Source of the DNA: Eubacterium sp. OM08-24
GTDB taxonomy: Bacteria > Bacillota > Clostridia > Oscillospirales > Acutalibacteraceae
Direction of reading: 5' to 3'
Assembly: GCF_003438075.1 (NCBI RefSeq)
Contig: NZ_QSTA01000015.1
Coordinates: 1-26,443, forward strand
Length of the DNA stretch: 26,443 nt
The notes beneath the pieces were generated by a model, which did not search any database, had not been told where the DNA came from, and worked only from the letters and a program-made list of their open reading frames with translations. Positions 15,606 to 23,879 of the stretch are shown here, in pieces. A program made the translations under genes and the position numbers. Numbering within the stretch: position 1 is the first letter of the stretch; each line of letters begins with the position of its first letter.

Positions 15606-16982
15606 TTATAAATTCTTAGCAATCTCTGCAACTCTCTTTGCCTGCGCTTTTACATTTTCAGAGGCAGGGCCGCCGAATGCTTTTCTTTCGTTTGTACAAG
15701 TTTCAAGTGAAATTGCTCTGTAAACATCTTCGTTAAATACATCACAAACCTTTTTGTACTCCTCAATCGGGAGGTTTTCAAGGTCTGTACCAAGCTCAAT
15801 GCATCTTGCAACGAGTTCGCCTGTTGCCTTGTACGCATCTCTGAACGGAACACCGTTCTTTGTGAGCCAGTCTGCGCAGTCAGTTGCGTTAATAAATCCG
15901 CCTGCTGCCGCTTTACGCATATTCTGCGGAATAACTCTCATTGTATCAAGCATTGGAGTAAAGGCTGTAAGGCACATTTTAACTGTATCGACAGCGTCAA
16001 AAATTGCCTCTTTGTCCTCCTGCATATCTTTATTGTATGCAAGGGCGATGCCTTTCATAATTGTGAGCAATGTCATATTGTCGCCAAAAACTCTGCCGCT
16101 CTTGCCACGAACAAGCTCTGCAATATCGGGGTTCTTTTTCTGCGGCATAATTGACGAGCCTGTTGAAAATGCGTCATCAAGCTCAATGAACTTAAATTCC
16201 CAGCTGCACCACATAATGATTTCTTCCGAAAATCTTGAAAGATGCACCATAATAATAGAAAGAACAGACGCAAACTCAATGCAGTAATCTCTGTCGGATA
16301 CGCCGTCAAGCGAGTTGTTTGTAATTCTTTCAAAACCGAGCAGCTCGGCAGTAATTGTTCTGTCAATAGGATAAGTTGTGCCTGCTAAAGCACAAGAGCC
16401 GAGCGGCATTTCGTCCATTCTCTTTAAGCAGTCCTCAAGTCTTGACACATCTCTTAAAAGCATTTCGCCGTAAGCTAAAAGGTGGTGACCAAAGGTGATT
16501 GGCTGTGCTCTTTGTAAATGAGTGTAGCCGGGCATAACGGTTTCGCTGTACTTTTCCGCCTTGTCGGCAATAACCTTGATAAGGTCAACAACGAGCTTTT
16601 TGACATTAACAACTTCCTTTTTAAGGTAAAGCTTAATGTCAACGGCAACCTGATCGTTACGACTTCTTGAAGTGTGAAGTCGCTTGCCGTTGTCGCCTAT
16701 TCTCTTGGTAAGCTCGCCCTCAATAAAGGTGTGAATATCCTCTGCTTCCATATCAATATGGAGTGTGCCGTTTTCTATGTCTGCAAGGATTCCCTTAAGA
16801 CCCTGAACTATGTCGTCAGCCTCTTCCTGTTTGATAATTCCGCATCTGCCGAGCATTGTTGCGTGGGCTATACTGCCCTCGATATCCTCTTTATACATAC
16901 GGCTGTCAAATGAGATTGAGCTGTTAAAATCGTTAGTGGTTTTTGAAAGTTCCTTTTTAAATCTGCCTTTCCAAAGCTGCAT
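15606..16982 (-). CDS. argH: Argininosuccinate lyase
   Basis: Splits argininosuccinate into arginine and fumarate, the last step. Length 458 aa is standard. It shows TSRSRNDQ (104-111), THLQRAQP (154-161) and the superfamily signature GSSIMPQKKNPD (275-286), whose Ser-containing loop supplies the catalytic base. GAGGTG lies close upstream of the ATG. It is separated from argG by 162 nt, the largest gap in the cluster, with a hairpin in it. Confidence 0.97.
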   Translation of the reverse strand: MQLWKGRFKKELSKTTNDFNSSISFDSRMYKEDIEGSIAHATMLGRCGIIKQEEADDIVQGLKGILADIENGTLHIDMEAEDIHTFIEGELTKRIGDNGKRLHTSRSRNDQVAVDIKLYLKKEVVNVKKLVVDLIKVIADKAEKYSETVMPGYTHLQRAQPITFGHHLLAYGEMLLRDVSRLEDCLKRMDEMPLGSCALAGTTYPIDRTITAELLGFERITNNSLDGVSDRDYCIEFASVLSIIMVHLSRFSEEIIMWCSWEFKFIELDDAFSTGSSIMPQKKNPDIAELVRGKSGRVFGDNMTLLTIMKGIALAYNKDMQEDKEAIFDAVDTVKMCLTAFTPMLDTMRVIPQNMRKAAAGGFINATDCADWLTKNGVPFRDAYKATGELVARCIELGTDLENLPIEEYKKVCDVFNEDVYRAISLETCTNERKAFGGPASENVKAQAKRVAEIAKNL

Positions 16983-17071
16983 ATAATCACCTCGGGTTAA
17001 TGAATGATTGTTAATTTGTGTATTATTTATGATTGATATTGCTTTTTAAAAATATCCGTATAAACAACTGT

Positions 17072-17097
17072 CAGGGACAGAGAATTTCCCTGTCCCC
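17072..17097. terminator. Hairpin between argG and argH (partial terminator or processing site)
   Basis: GGGACAG (17074-17080) pairs with CTGTCCC (17090-17096). An alternative register pairs CAGGGA with TCCCTG. No U-tract follows on either strand, so it is not a standard terminator. It could lower argH readthrough or mark an RNA processing point. No confident separate argH promoter was found. Confidence 0.35.
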
Positions 17098-17144
17098 GAA
17101 CCGGAATAATTATTTTAATTCATACAAAAGTCTTTGAGTAAAAA

Positions 17145-18368
17145 TTACTTAATAAGACCCTTTTTAGCACGAACCTTGATTGGAAGACCGAAGAGGTTGA
17201 TGAAACCTGCACTGTCGTTCTGATCGTAAACCTGATCCTCATCAAAGGTTGCGATTTCTTCATCATAGAGTGAATATGGGCTTGTAACACCTGCGTCAAT
17301 GATGTTGCCCTTGTAAAGCTTTAACTTAACATCACCTGTTACATACTCCTGTGTGCTGTCAACGAATGCCGAGAGAGCCTCACGGAGAGGTGTGTACCAT
17401 TTGCCGTCATAAACGAGTTCTGCAAATGTGTTTGAAAGGTTCTTCTTGTAGTGAAGTGTATCCTTGTCAAGGCAGATTTCCTCAAGCTTGTTGTGTGCAG
17501 CGTAGAGGATTGTGCCGCCCGGTGTTTCATAAACTCCACGAGCCTTCATACCTACAAGACGGTTCTCAACGATATCTGTAATACCTACGCCGTTTCTGCC
17601 GCCGATTTTGTTAAGCTCCTTGATAAGCTCAACAGAGTCGATTTCCTCGCCGTTAAGCTTTGTAGGAACACCCTTTTCAAATGAAATTGTAACATACTCA
17701 GCCTTGTCGGGAGCCTGCTCAGGAGAAACGCCAAGCTCAAGGAAACCCTCCTTGTTGTACATAGGCTCATTTGCAGGATCTTCAAGGTCAAGACCTTCGT
17801 GGCTTAAGTGCCAGAGGTTTTTATCCTTAGAATAGTTTGTTTCACGGTTAATCTTGAGCGGAATGTTGTGCTTTTCAGCGTACTCGATTTCGTCCTCACG
17901 GCTCTTGAACTCCCATGTTCTCCAAGGAGCGATAATCTTCATATCAGGAGCATAAGCCTTGATAGCAAGTTCAAAACGAACCTGATCGTTGCCCTTACCT
18001 GTGCAGCCGTGGCAGATAGCGTCAGCGCCCTCAGCCTTAGCAATCTCTACAAGTCTTTTAGCAATGATAGGACGAGCGAAAGATGTGCCGAGGAGGTACT
18101 TGCCCTCGTAAACAGCGCCTGCCTTAACGGTAGGAATGATGTACTCGTCAACAAACTCCTTGTTAAGGTCTTCAATATAAAGTTTAGATGCGCCTGTTTT
18201 AATAGCCTTTTCCTCAAGACCGTCAAGCTCTGTGCCCTGTCCAACATCACCCGAAACAGCGATAACCTCGCAGTTGTCATAGTTTTCTTTTAACCAAGGA
18301 ATAATAATAGAAGTGTCAAGTCCGCCTGAATAAGCGAGAACAACTTTTTTAATTTTATTGTCAGCCAT
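17145..18368 (-). CDS. argG: Argininosuccinate synthase
   Basis: ATP-dependent condensation of citrulline and aspartate. I choose the ATG at 18368 (407 aa). The in-frame ATG 15 bases upstream overlaps the GGAGG that serves this start, and the chain then begins [20 protein letters not shown] with the ATP PP-motif AYSGGLDTS at 12-20. Other family marks are [19 protein letters not shown] and RE(T)[15 protein letters not shown]. It is the first gene of the arg cluster, with a promoter and ArgR-type boxes directly upstream. Confidence 0.97.
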   Translation of the reverse strand: MADNKIKKVVLAYSGGLDTSIIIPWLKENYDNCEVIAVSGDVGQGTELDGLEEKAIKTGASKLYIEDLNKEFVDEYIIPTVKAGAVYEGKYLLGTSFARPIIAKRLVEIAKAEGADAICHGCTGKGNDQVRFELAIKAYAPDMKIIAPWRTWEFKSREDEIEYAEKHNIPLKINRETNYSKDKNLWHLSHEGLDLEDPANEPMYNKEGFLELGVSPEQAPDKAEYVTISFEKGVPTKLNGEEIDSVELIKELNKIGGRNGVGITDIVENRLVGMKARGVYETPGGTILYAAHNKLEEICLDKDTLHYKKNLSNTFAELVYDGKWYTPLREALSAFVDSTQEYVTGDVKLKLYKGNIIDAGVTSPYSLYDEEIATFDEDQVYDQNDSAGFINLFGLPIKVRAKKGLIK

Positions 18369-18407
18369 TTTAATTTCCTCCATAGAAATGATTTATATTA
18401 CTCTTAC

Positions 18408-18435
18408 ATTATACGCTTTCTGACGGAAAAATCAA
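18408..18435 (-). promoter_or_regulatory. argG promoter
   Basis: On the minus strand TTGATT (18430-18435), a 16-bp spacer and TATAAT (18408-18413). The leader would be about 33 nt, too short for a T-box or other large riboswitch, which points to repressor control. Confidence 0.75.
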
Positions 18436-18443
18436 GTGTTTTT

Positions 18444-18457
18444 TGAATAAATATTCA
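18444..18457. promoter_or_regulatory. ARG box (ArgR/AhrC operator), exact consensus
   Basis: TGAATAAATATTCA fits the TGAAT-WWWW-ATTCA consensus of ArgR/AhrC operators at every position and ends 9 bp upstream of the argG -35 box. Binding here would repress the arg cluster when arginine is plentiful. Confidence 0.75.
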
Positions 18458-18555
18458 ATACTGTACAAAATTGTAAAAAATGCACCTTTTTCCGCTGTCT
18501 GCGCACAAATTTTACTGCAAAATCCACTTTACAACTGACATAAATCTTCCATATA

Positions 18556-18569
18556 TGTATAAAAATGCA
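18556..18569. promoter_or_regulatory. Second, weaker ARG box
   Basis: TGTATAAAAATGCA keeps the 5-4-5 geometry with one change in each half-site. Its centre is about 112 bp from that of the first box, a distance compatible with a repression loop between two ArgR hexamer contacts. Confidence 0.45.
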
Positions 18570-18584
18570 TATATACAGAAATAA

Positions 18585-18655
18585 TGAATATTCATTTTTT
18601 GAATTTATTTTTGCATAAAATGTATATTTTTATGAATATTCAGCGTGAATATTCA
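18585..18655. promoter_or_regulatory. Three copies of the palindrome TGAATATTCA
   Basis: Perfect 10-bp palindromes at 18585-18594, 18633-18642 and 18646-18655. The last two are separated by 3 bp. They use the ARG half-site TGAAT but lack the four-base centre, so they may be auxiliary ArgR contacts or operators of another dimeric regulator. The rest of the 401-bp gap 18369-18769 is AT-rich with no gene. Confidence 0.5.
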
Positions 18656-18728
18656 TTTTCGCACCAACGGCAATTATTATAGCTATGGTATAAACTTTTT
18701 ATTCAGAGTTTTTAAAGCTAACTTTGCA

Positions 18729-18765
18729 TAAAAGCAATGCCCGACTGCAAAATCACAGTCGGGCA
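18729..18765 (-). terminator. Terminator of the GH3 gene operon
   Basis: TGCCCGACTG (18738-18747) and CAGTCGGGCA (18756-18765) form a 10-bp perfect stem, followed on the minus strand by TTGCTTTTATG. It lies 5 nt after the GH3 stop codon. Confidence 0.85.
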
Positions 18766-18769
18766 AGTA

Positions 18770-19927
18770 TTATAATATATCAAGATTTCTTTTCCAAATT
18801 AAAATTCTCTTTACCGATTCGTCAAGTCTGTCGGTTGTTATTTCGCCGTTCTGCACAGCAGTCAGCAAGGCATTGTATTCGGTTTCAATATCACCACAGC
18901 AGAGGAAGTCATTGCCTGCCTTAAAAGCTGCAACCGCGAGTGGCTCGTAAATGTCGAGGGCATCAACGGCAAACATATCGAGATCATCTGTCATAACAAC
19001 TCCGTCAAATTTAAGCGTATCTCTTATAACCTCATGCACAGGCTCAGAGAGCGAGGCGGGATTTCCGCTGTCAATCGAATTTACTGTTATGTGCGACACG
19101 AGAATACTGTCTGCACCTGCCTTTATTCCTGCCTGAAACGGCAGAAAATCGTTGTTCTGCAATTCCGAGAAAGTTCTGCTGTCAGTTGCAGACGAATAGT
19201 GCGTATCGCCGTTGTCGCCATAGCCGGGGAAATGCTTTAGCACAGTACCGAGGTGCTTTGCCTTGCTCGCCTTTACAACGGTTTCCACAAATCGGCTTGT
19301 ATCGTTTGCATCACTCGAAAACGAGCGGTAGTACATAAATGAATCGGGGTCGGAAGTGATGTCGCAGACAGGCGCCATATTTACATTTACTCCGAGCGAA
19401 AGCAGAAATTCCGCTTTATCGTATGCGTCGTCTTCAACAGCGCTCCAGCCGCCGTTTGCAAAGGTTTCGCTCGGTGAAAGGTATGCGCTTTCCCTTAGTT
19501 TTGGATTATCGCTCGCACGCACCACAGTTCCGCCCTCTTCGTCTGTACCGATAATAAGCGGAATTTTTGCCGTTGCCTGCATGGCTTTTATGTCTGCCTT
19601 TACCTCGTCCTTTGTTTTGCCGTCAAAGTCAACTCCAAACAGCAGAACTCCGCCAATGTGGTAATCGTTTATCGCCTTGGTCATATCGTTGCCACGGCAA
19701 TTCACATAAAGCAGCTGACCCACCTTTTCCTCGACTGTCATTCTTGAAATCTTCAGATCAATGTCGGCATACGGGTCAACAGGCGCTGTGCTCTCGTTAG
19801 CTTGTGTGTTCTGCTCTCCTGCACTTGTTTCGGCTTTTGAGCTTTTGCCCGAATTTTGACAGCCGACAAGTGCTGTTAAAGCCATTACCGCTGCAAGTAC
19901 AGAGGCAATTATTCTTTTCCTTTTCAT
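18770..19927 (-). CDS. GH3 beta-N-acetylhexosaminidase-like lipoprotein (NagZ-like)
   Basis: Probably a membrane-anchored glycosidase that removes beta-linked N-acetylglucosamine from muropeptides or related sugars. I use the ATG at 19927 (385 aa), which has GAGGG upstream. An earlier ATG lacks a site. The lipobox ALVGC puts the acylated cysteine at 23, followed by a Ser/Thr/Glu-rich linker to about 52. The GH3 barrel shows GTDEEGG (127-133), KHFPGYGDNGDTH (231-243) and VVMTDDLDM (310-318). By comparison with NagZ, the nucleophile is Asp314 and the Asp241-His243 pair is the acid/base, as in the D-x-H dyad. No C-terminal GH3 domain is present, which fits the one-domain NagZ type. Last gene of a three-gene operon. 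Substrate specificity is inferred. Confidence 0.9.
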   Translation of the reverse strand: MKRKRIIASVLAAVMALTALVGCQNSGKSSKAETSAGEQNTQANESTAPVDPYADIDLKISRMTVEEKVGQLLYVNCRGNDMTKAINDYHIGGVLLFGVDFDGKTKDEVKADIKAMQATAKIPLIIGTDEEGGTVVRASDNPKLRESAYLSPSETFANGGWSAVEDDAYDKAEFLLSLGVNVNMAPVCDITSDPDSFMYYRSFSSDANDTSRFVETVVKASKAKHLGTVLKHFPGYGDNGDTHYSSATDSRTFSELQNNDFLPFQAGIKAGADSILVSHITVNSIDSGNPASLSEPVHEVIRDTLKFDGVVMTDDLDMFAVDALDIYEPLAVAAFKAGNDFLCCGDIETEYNALLTAVQNGEITTDRLDESVKRILIWKRNLDIL

Positions 19928-19938
19928 TTTATCCCTCA

Positions 19939-20226
19939 TTAAAAAATTTCAACAGTTGTTTTTTCTACAAAGCTGTCCTTAAAAGTTTTCATCTTTTGCA
20001 TATGCGGTGTGTTAAGATGTTCTTTTTGCAATTTTTCGGACTCCCACTTTTCGATAAGCACAACTACATTTTCCTTGCCGAAAGCCGGCACAAAGTAATT
20101 GTATTCAATACAACCGTTTTCGCTCTGCACAACTTCGGGAAATCCGTTGTTTTTCAGCACCGCTAAAAACTCGTTTAACATATCGTCTTTTATAAAATAT
20201 TTTACAATAAGTGTTATTTCGTGCAT
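19939..20226 (-). CDS. ABM-domain protein (putative quinol monooxygenase family)
   Basis: A 95-aa ferredoxin-like dimeric alpha/beta-barrel protein. It has the pattern of the antibiotic biosynthesis monooxygenase (ABM) family: an N-terminal strand ITLIVKYFIK, a helix with FLAVLKNNG, SENGCIEYNYFVP, VVLIEKWESEKLQKEHLNTPHM and a final FVEKTTVEIF. YgiN of E. coli is the usual comparison. GAGGAGAGG precedes the ATG, which overlaps the end of the upstream gene by 13 bases. Oxygen chemistry in a gut anaerobe is doubtful, so a role in detoxifying quinone-like or reactive compounds is only inference. Confidence 0.85.
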   Translation of the reverse strand: MHEITLIVKYFIKDDMLNEFLAVLKNNGFPEVVQSENGCIEYNYFVPAFGKENVVVLIEKWESEKLQKEHLNTPHMQKMKTFKDSFVEKTTVEIF

Positions 20227-20915
20227 TGTACCTCTCCTCTTGGCTTTTTAAGCGTTTTAAAGGTTTCAAAATAAAAGAATTTATCTATATATGTACCTAT
20301 TATACCAACAGCCTTGCCCATTGTAAAGGCTGCAAGTATAGTTCCTATGCCGAGTCCGTCAAGGTAGCCGAGGCAGAAGAAAGTAAGACCTGCCGTAATT
20401 GCAAGACAGCTTAAATCGTAACCGATTTTGATTTTAGGATAGCCAACCTTTGTAATGTCCGAAAGCTCTCTCGGAAACAAATCGGTAGGAATGATAGGGA
20501 GTTTGCATCGGTTTGAAAGCGCAATTCCTATGCTTATAAGAATATAGCTTACTATAAAGTAAACCACGCATAAAAACAGATTTTTAGGCAGAATATTTAT
20601 CCATAATTCGTGCAAATCCATACATTCACCAAAGGCAAAGCCTACCACAAAGCTGAAAAGGTAGTTTGCAACAAACTTCTTGCGCATAACCATAAGACTC
20701 ATCACCAAAACACCCTGAAAAATATATGTCCATGTGCCGAGCGAGAGAAACGGCAAAACCTCGGAGAAAGCATACGGCACGCTTGAGATTGCCGAAATGC
20801 CTGCGCCCGAATAGAGCATAAGCACTACGCCAAAGCTGTTGATAATTACCGCAATGAGCAGTGCAAGCTCGCCACAAAACAGTTTTTTTCCTTTTTGTTC
20901 GGATTTTTCTTCCAT
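20214..20915 (-). CDS. YczE/YyaS/YitT-type integral membrane protein
   Basis: A 233-aa protein with about five or six hydrophobic segments and short loops, ending in the basic LKKPRGEVQCTK. GVVLMLYSGAGISAISSVPYAFS (the conserved first-loop region, about 29-51), the later CKLPIIPTDLFPREL and KIGYDL, and a late FTMGKAVG match the YczE/YyaS family as I recall it. No transport substrate is established for the family. The Shine-Dalgarno site is poor (GGGGTTG), but a good promoter lies upstream. It is the first gene of an operon with the ABM and GH3 genes. Confidence 0.8.
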   Translation of the reverse strand: MEEKSEQKGKKLFCGELALLIAVIINSFGVVLMLYSGAGISAISSVPYAFSEVLPFLSLGTWTYIFQGVLVMSLMVMRKKFVANYLFSFVVGFAFGECMDLHELWINILPKNLFLCVVYFIVSYILISIGIALSNRCKLPIIPTDLFPRELSDITKVGYPKIKIGYDLSCLAITAGLTFFCLGYLDGLGIGTILAAFTMGKAVGIIGTYIDKFFYFETFKTLKKPRGEVQCTK

Positions 20916-20947
20916 AATATCAACCCCATAAAATAAATACCTGTATT

Positions 20948-20976
20948 ATTTTACTGCAATGATTATGAAAAATCAA
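20948..20976 (-). promoter_or_regulatory. Promoter of the YczE-ABM-GH3 operon
   Basis: On the minus strand TTGATT (20971-20976), a 17-bp spacer and TAAAAT (20948-20953). The leader is about 27 nt. Confidence 0.7.
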
Positions 20977-21060
20977 TGCGTAAAGGTTTTGTTCTTAATT
21001 TGGGGTAAAATTATGGTTTAGCTTAGTTTATTGCAATGTTAAAAACACAAAACTAAAAAG

Positions 21061-21170
21061 TTTGGTCGACCTTTTCAAAGGTCGTGGGTATGGGCAAAGC
21101 CCGCAAATACTTTCCGTTTATGCAGCCTAACGATAGCCAAACCCGCAATTTTTGAAAAAATTGAGTAAAC
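21061..21170. repeat. Short inverted-repeat element, copies C and D of the hairpin family
   Basis: Left arm (copy C): the hairpin CGACCTTT-TC-AAAGGTCG at 21068-21085, then GTGGGTATGGGC and GGGC-AAA-GCCC. Right arm (copy D, minus): CAATTTTT-TC-AAAAATTG at 21146-21163, then GCGGGTTTGGC. The order hairpin, GCGGGTTTGGGC, second hairpin is the same as in copies A and B at 6.7-7.3 kb, and the arms again face each other. The 361-bp gap 20916-21276 otherwise holds only the YczE promoter and the dockerin terminator. Confidence 0.55.
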
Positions 21171-21216
21171 TTTTTTTATTTTTGTCGGATAATAGCGTTA
21201 GTTAAATTTTGACGAT

Positions 21217-21256
21217 TAAAAAAACTCCGACCAAGTAAAATCTCTCGGTCGGAGTT
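21217..21256 (-). terminator. Terminator of the dockerin operon
   Basis: AACTCCGACC (21223-21232) pairs with GGTCGGAGTT (21247-21256), with inner GAG/CTT pairing on the minus RNA, followed by a run of seven T. It lies 20 nt after the last dockerin gene. Confidence 0.92.
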
Positions 21257-21276
21257 GCGTTAAATATAAATTTTAA

Positions 21277-22140
21277 TTATCGTTTTGCTATTGCTCGCTG
21301 TAAGGTGGTAACATCCCTTACATCACGGTAACCGTCAAAGTTTATATCTGTGTAATAATACTGGAGCGAATCAAGCTCAACCGATCCGGAAATGTACTGT
21401 TGCAGAAAAGTAACATCGTTTACATCTACTGCGCCGTGAAGGTCAATATTGCCGAATCTCAATATGTATATATTCGAACCGACAGTACCGCCTCCGCCGC
21501 CGACTACATAAGCTTTGCGGTAAGAAAATGTAGTGCAGTAAACTGTTGGTTCATTAATTTTGGTAGACAGATAAATTTCCACGCAGCCGTCCTTATCCGG
21601 AACTACGCCCGTTACAGCACCGCCGCTCTGGAAGTACAAGGCGGAGTCATAATAACCGCCGCCGTCTGCTTTTTCGTATTTGAAGTTATAATCATGACTG
21701 CCGATACTTGAGAATTCCATTGTATGCGAGCCGTCCTTGTTAAAATAATTCGGATCTAACTCGTGAAGATTTATTTTTGCTTTAACATACCTTCCGCCTT
21801 TATTGTCAAATGTGTAACTTGCGTATGTGTTTCCCGAACCGCTTACAAAATAGCGGGCGTATTTTTCGGAAGACGGCATAAAGAGTGTTTTGTCACCGCC
21901 TATACAATCGGCAAATTTCATGGAGTAGTTTTTTTGAGTATCGCCTCCCGTAAATAATACTCCGTTTGTATAATCGGACGGAATATTGTACGCAGAAACC
22001 AAAAGCGTGTTGTTGCCGATGTTTTTTGCCGAGTTGTAAATCTCAACACCCTTATGCGGCTTAACGGTTTTTGCGTTTGCGGTCACTGCTGCACCTGCAG
22101 TCAGCACCGCACAAAGAATTAAACATACAAATTTTTTCAT
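21277..22140 (-). CDS. Secreted dockerin protein 1 of a paralogous array
   Basis: A 287-aa protein with a signal peptide (1-23, ending ANA). A ~190-residue N-terminal domain that I do not recognise follows, then a glycine linker VVGGGGGTVG (about 212-221) and a C-terminal type I dockerin (229-287). The dockerin's second calcium loop, DINFDGYRDVRD, is near canonical. The first, NIDLHGAVDVND, lacks Asp at positions 1 and 5. The N-terminal domain is shared with its two neighbours; common phrases are MPSSEKYARYFVSGSGNTYASY and QSGGAVTGVVPDKDGCVEIYLST (each quoted in part: MPSSEKY, GNTYASY, VPDKDGCVEIY). No catalytic motif is visible; the predicted beta-rich make-up would suit a binding domain. 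It would attach to a cohesin scaffold outside the cell. Last gene of the operon, 17 nt after gene 2. Confidence 0.88.
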   Translation of the reverse strand: MKKFVCLILCAVLTAGAAVTANAKTVKPHKGVEIYNSAKNIGNNTLLVSAYNIPSDYTNGVLFTGGDTQKNYSMKFADCIGGDKTLFMPSSEKYARYFVSGSGNTYASYTFDNKGGRYVKAKINLHELDPNYFNKDGSHTMEFSSIGSHDYNFKYEKADGGGYYDSALYFQSGGAVTGVVPDKDGCVEIYLSTKINEPTVYCTTFSYRKAYVVGGGGGTVGSNIYILRFGNIDLHGAVDVNDVTFLQQYISGSVELDSLQYYYTDINFDGYRDVRDVTTLQRAIAKR

Positions 22141-22157
22141 TTTATACTCCTTTATAA

Positions 22158-22970
22158 TTATTTGGTAATAGCTTGTTGTAAGTCTGTAACATCTTTAACA
22201 TTTGTTTTGCCGTCACGGTTTATGTCGGAATAAAACATCTGAAGTTTATCAAATTCCGCATCGCCCGCAATGTATCTCTGCAAAAGGGTTACATCGTTTA
22301 CATTTGTACTGCCTTTAAGGTCAATATTGCCAAAACAAAGCATCGGCACATACATACTTATTATTCCGCTGTAATTAGGCAGGTAGGTTGAAAATGCGGT
22401 TTTCACACCGGGTTTTGCTTTTATATAAATTTCCACACAGCCGTTCTCGTCGGGTGCAACACCGTTTACCGCACCGCCGCTAAAGAAAGTGAGATTGGAT
22501 CCATTTTCCCTAAGAGTGTAGGTTGCTCCGTTTCCGTCTGTATCGGTATATGAACCGTCACTGTTAAAATAGCTTGAAACATCACTTAATTTTACCTTTA
22601 GTTTTGCATATTCGCCGCCTGTATTCGCAAAGGAATAGCCTGCATAAGTATTTCCGCTGCTACCGCCGTTTGCCGAAACAAAGCGAGTATAGCTTTCGCT
22701 TGACGGCATGGAAATAACGGTATTTTTACCTATACAATCCTTGTATTGTACAGCATATGGTTTTCCTGTGTTTTTGCCGTAAAAACACACTCCGCCAAGC
22801 GTATTTTTGCTAAGATTATAAGTAAACACATTTAAGGTGTTGTTTTCAAGTTTTACCCCTGAATCAAGCACCTGAACGCTCTTATTCTCCCGAACAACTG
22901 CCGCATTGGCAGAAACTATTGAGCCTGTTGCCATAACAGCTGCAAGTGCTGTACTTAAAAGTTTTTTCAT
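22158..22970 (-). CDS. Secreted dockerin protein 2 of a paralogous array
   Basis: A 270-aa paralogue with signal peptide 1-23 (VSANA), the same unknown N-terminal domain and a dockerin at 213-270. The shared positions read NNTLNVFTYNLS, MPSSESYTRFVS, GNTYAGYSF, SGGAVNGVAPDENGCVEIYIK. The first calcium loop is NIDLKGSTNVND (Lys at position 5); the second, DINRDGKTNVKD, is canonical. It differs from genes 1 and 3 in lacking the five-glycine linker, so the two domains are closer together. GAGGAAATCA lies just before the ATG. The gap to gene 3 is 33 nt, and the two share a transcript in all likelihood. Confidence 0.88.
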   Translation of the reverse strand: MKKLLSTALAAVMATGSIVSANAAVVRENKSVQVLDSGVKLENNTLNVFTYNLSKNTLGGVCFYGKNTGKPYAVQYKDCIGKNTVISMPSSESYTRFVSANGGSSGNTYAGYSFANTGGEYAKLKVKLSDVSSYFNSDGSYTDTDGNGATYTLRENGSNLTFFSGGAVNGVAPDENGCVEIYIKAKPGVKTAFSTYLPNYSGIISMYVPMLCFGNIDLKGSTNVNDVTLLQRYIAGDAEFDKLQMFYSDINRDGKTNVKDVTDLQQAITK

Positions 22971-23003
22971 TGATTTCCTCCTCGCTTTAAAACTAAATTA
23001 AAA

Positions 23004-23861
23004 TTAATATCCATAGTATTCGGCAACGGCTGTCTGCAAAGCGGTAACATCCTGAACATTTATTTTGCCGTCACGATTAATGTCGGCATGGTACATTTGC
23101 AGAGAATCAAACTCTGCATTGCCCGAAAGGTACTGCTGGAGCAATGACGCATCGTTTACATTTACGCTGTAATCTAAATTTATATTGCCAAAAGTAAGCT
23201 TATATATCTCTATGCCGTTTGTTCCGCCGCCACCGCCGCTTGTCAGCCCCACATCAAAGCCGTATTCTGTAAAGTAATTCACACTATGGTTTACCTTTGT
23301 ACTCACATAAAATTCCACATATCCGTTGCTGTCGGGAACTGCACCGGTAAAAACTCCGCCGCTCTGGAAAAACAAAACAGATTCATAGTAGCCGTCCTTT
23401 ACCGTTTGACGAGTAAAATTATATGTATGTCCGTCTTGGGTGTGTGTGCCGTTACTTTTAAATTCATTTGGATTTATATCCGACAGCTTGGCTCTTACCT
23501 TTACATATTCTCCGCCTGCCTGTCTTAAATCCAAATTAGTAGTTCCGCCCATACTGCTTGAAAGACAAGACCAAATATTATATTTTTCGTTAGACGGCAT
23601 AGTTATTGTTTTTGGTGCCGATAAATAATTCTTAAATATATATTTGTATCTTTTTCCGCTTTTTTGACCGTCAAGTACAAATCCGCCGCCTGAGCCTGTA
23701 TTCTTCATATTGTATGTGTAAATACTTATAGTGTTGTTTTTAGTTGTTATTTTTGAACTCAAAATTTGATAATCCTTATTTTGTTTTACCGCTGCGTTGG
23801 CAGATACCGCCCCACCTGCCGCCAATACTGCACAAAGTGCTATGCTTACAAATTTTTTCAT
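23004..23861 (-). CDS. Secreted dockerin protein 3 of a paralogous array
   Basis: A 285-aa paralogue with a signal peptide ending VSANA (about 23), the shared unknown domain, a glycine stretch LTSGGGGGTNG and a dockerin at 224-285. Phrases shared with the others include NNTISIYTYNM, MPSNEKYNIW, GGEYVKVRAKLSDI and FTGAVPDSNGYVEFYVST. The domain's Cys in the DGCVE phrase is replaced here by Tyr. The first dockerin loop is NINLDYSVNVND, where Tyr replaces the Gly of position 6; the second is DINRDGKINVQD. A short tail EYYGY follows. GAGGG lies upstream. It starts 18 nt downstream of the pseudogene, which appears to have been the first gene of the operon. Confidence 0.88.
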   Translation of the reverse strand: MKKFVSIALCAVLAAGGAVSANAAVKQNKDYQILSSKITTKNNTISIYTYNMKNTGSGGGFVLDGQKSGKRYKYIFKNYLSAPKTITMPSNEKYNIWSCLSSSMGGTTNLDLRQAGGEYVKVRAKLSDINPNEFKSNGTHTQDGHTYNFTRQTVKDGYYESVLFFQSGGVFTGAVPDSNGYVEFYVSTKVNHSVNYFTEYGFDVGLTSGGGGGTNGIEIYKLTFGNINLDYSVNVNDASLLQQYLSGNAEFDSLQMYHADINRDGKINVQDVTALQTAVAEYYGY

Positions 23862-23879
23862 TTTTTACCCTCTCTTAAT

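Noticed and set aside
15754..16287. 177-codon plus-strand open frame opposite argH
   Set aside because: Antisense to the argH catalytic core, which is clearly the real gene.
17808..18293. 161-codon plus-strand open frame opposite argG
   Set aside because: Antisense to the ATP-binding half of argG; no ribosome site.
18369..18720. T-box or arginine riboswitch upstream of argG
   Set aside because: The predicted leader is only ~33 nt and no specifier loop or antiterminator is visible; operator boxes explain the region better.
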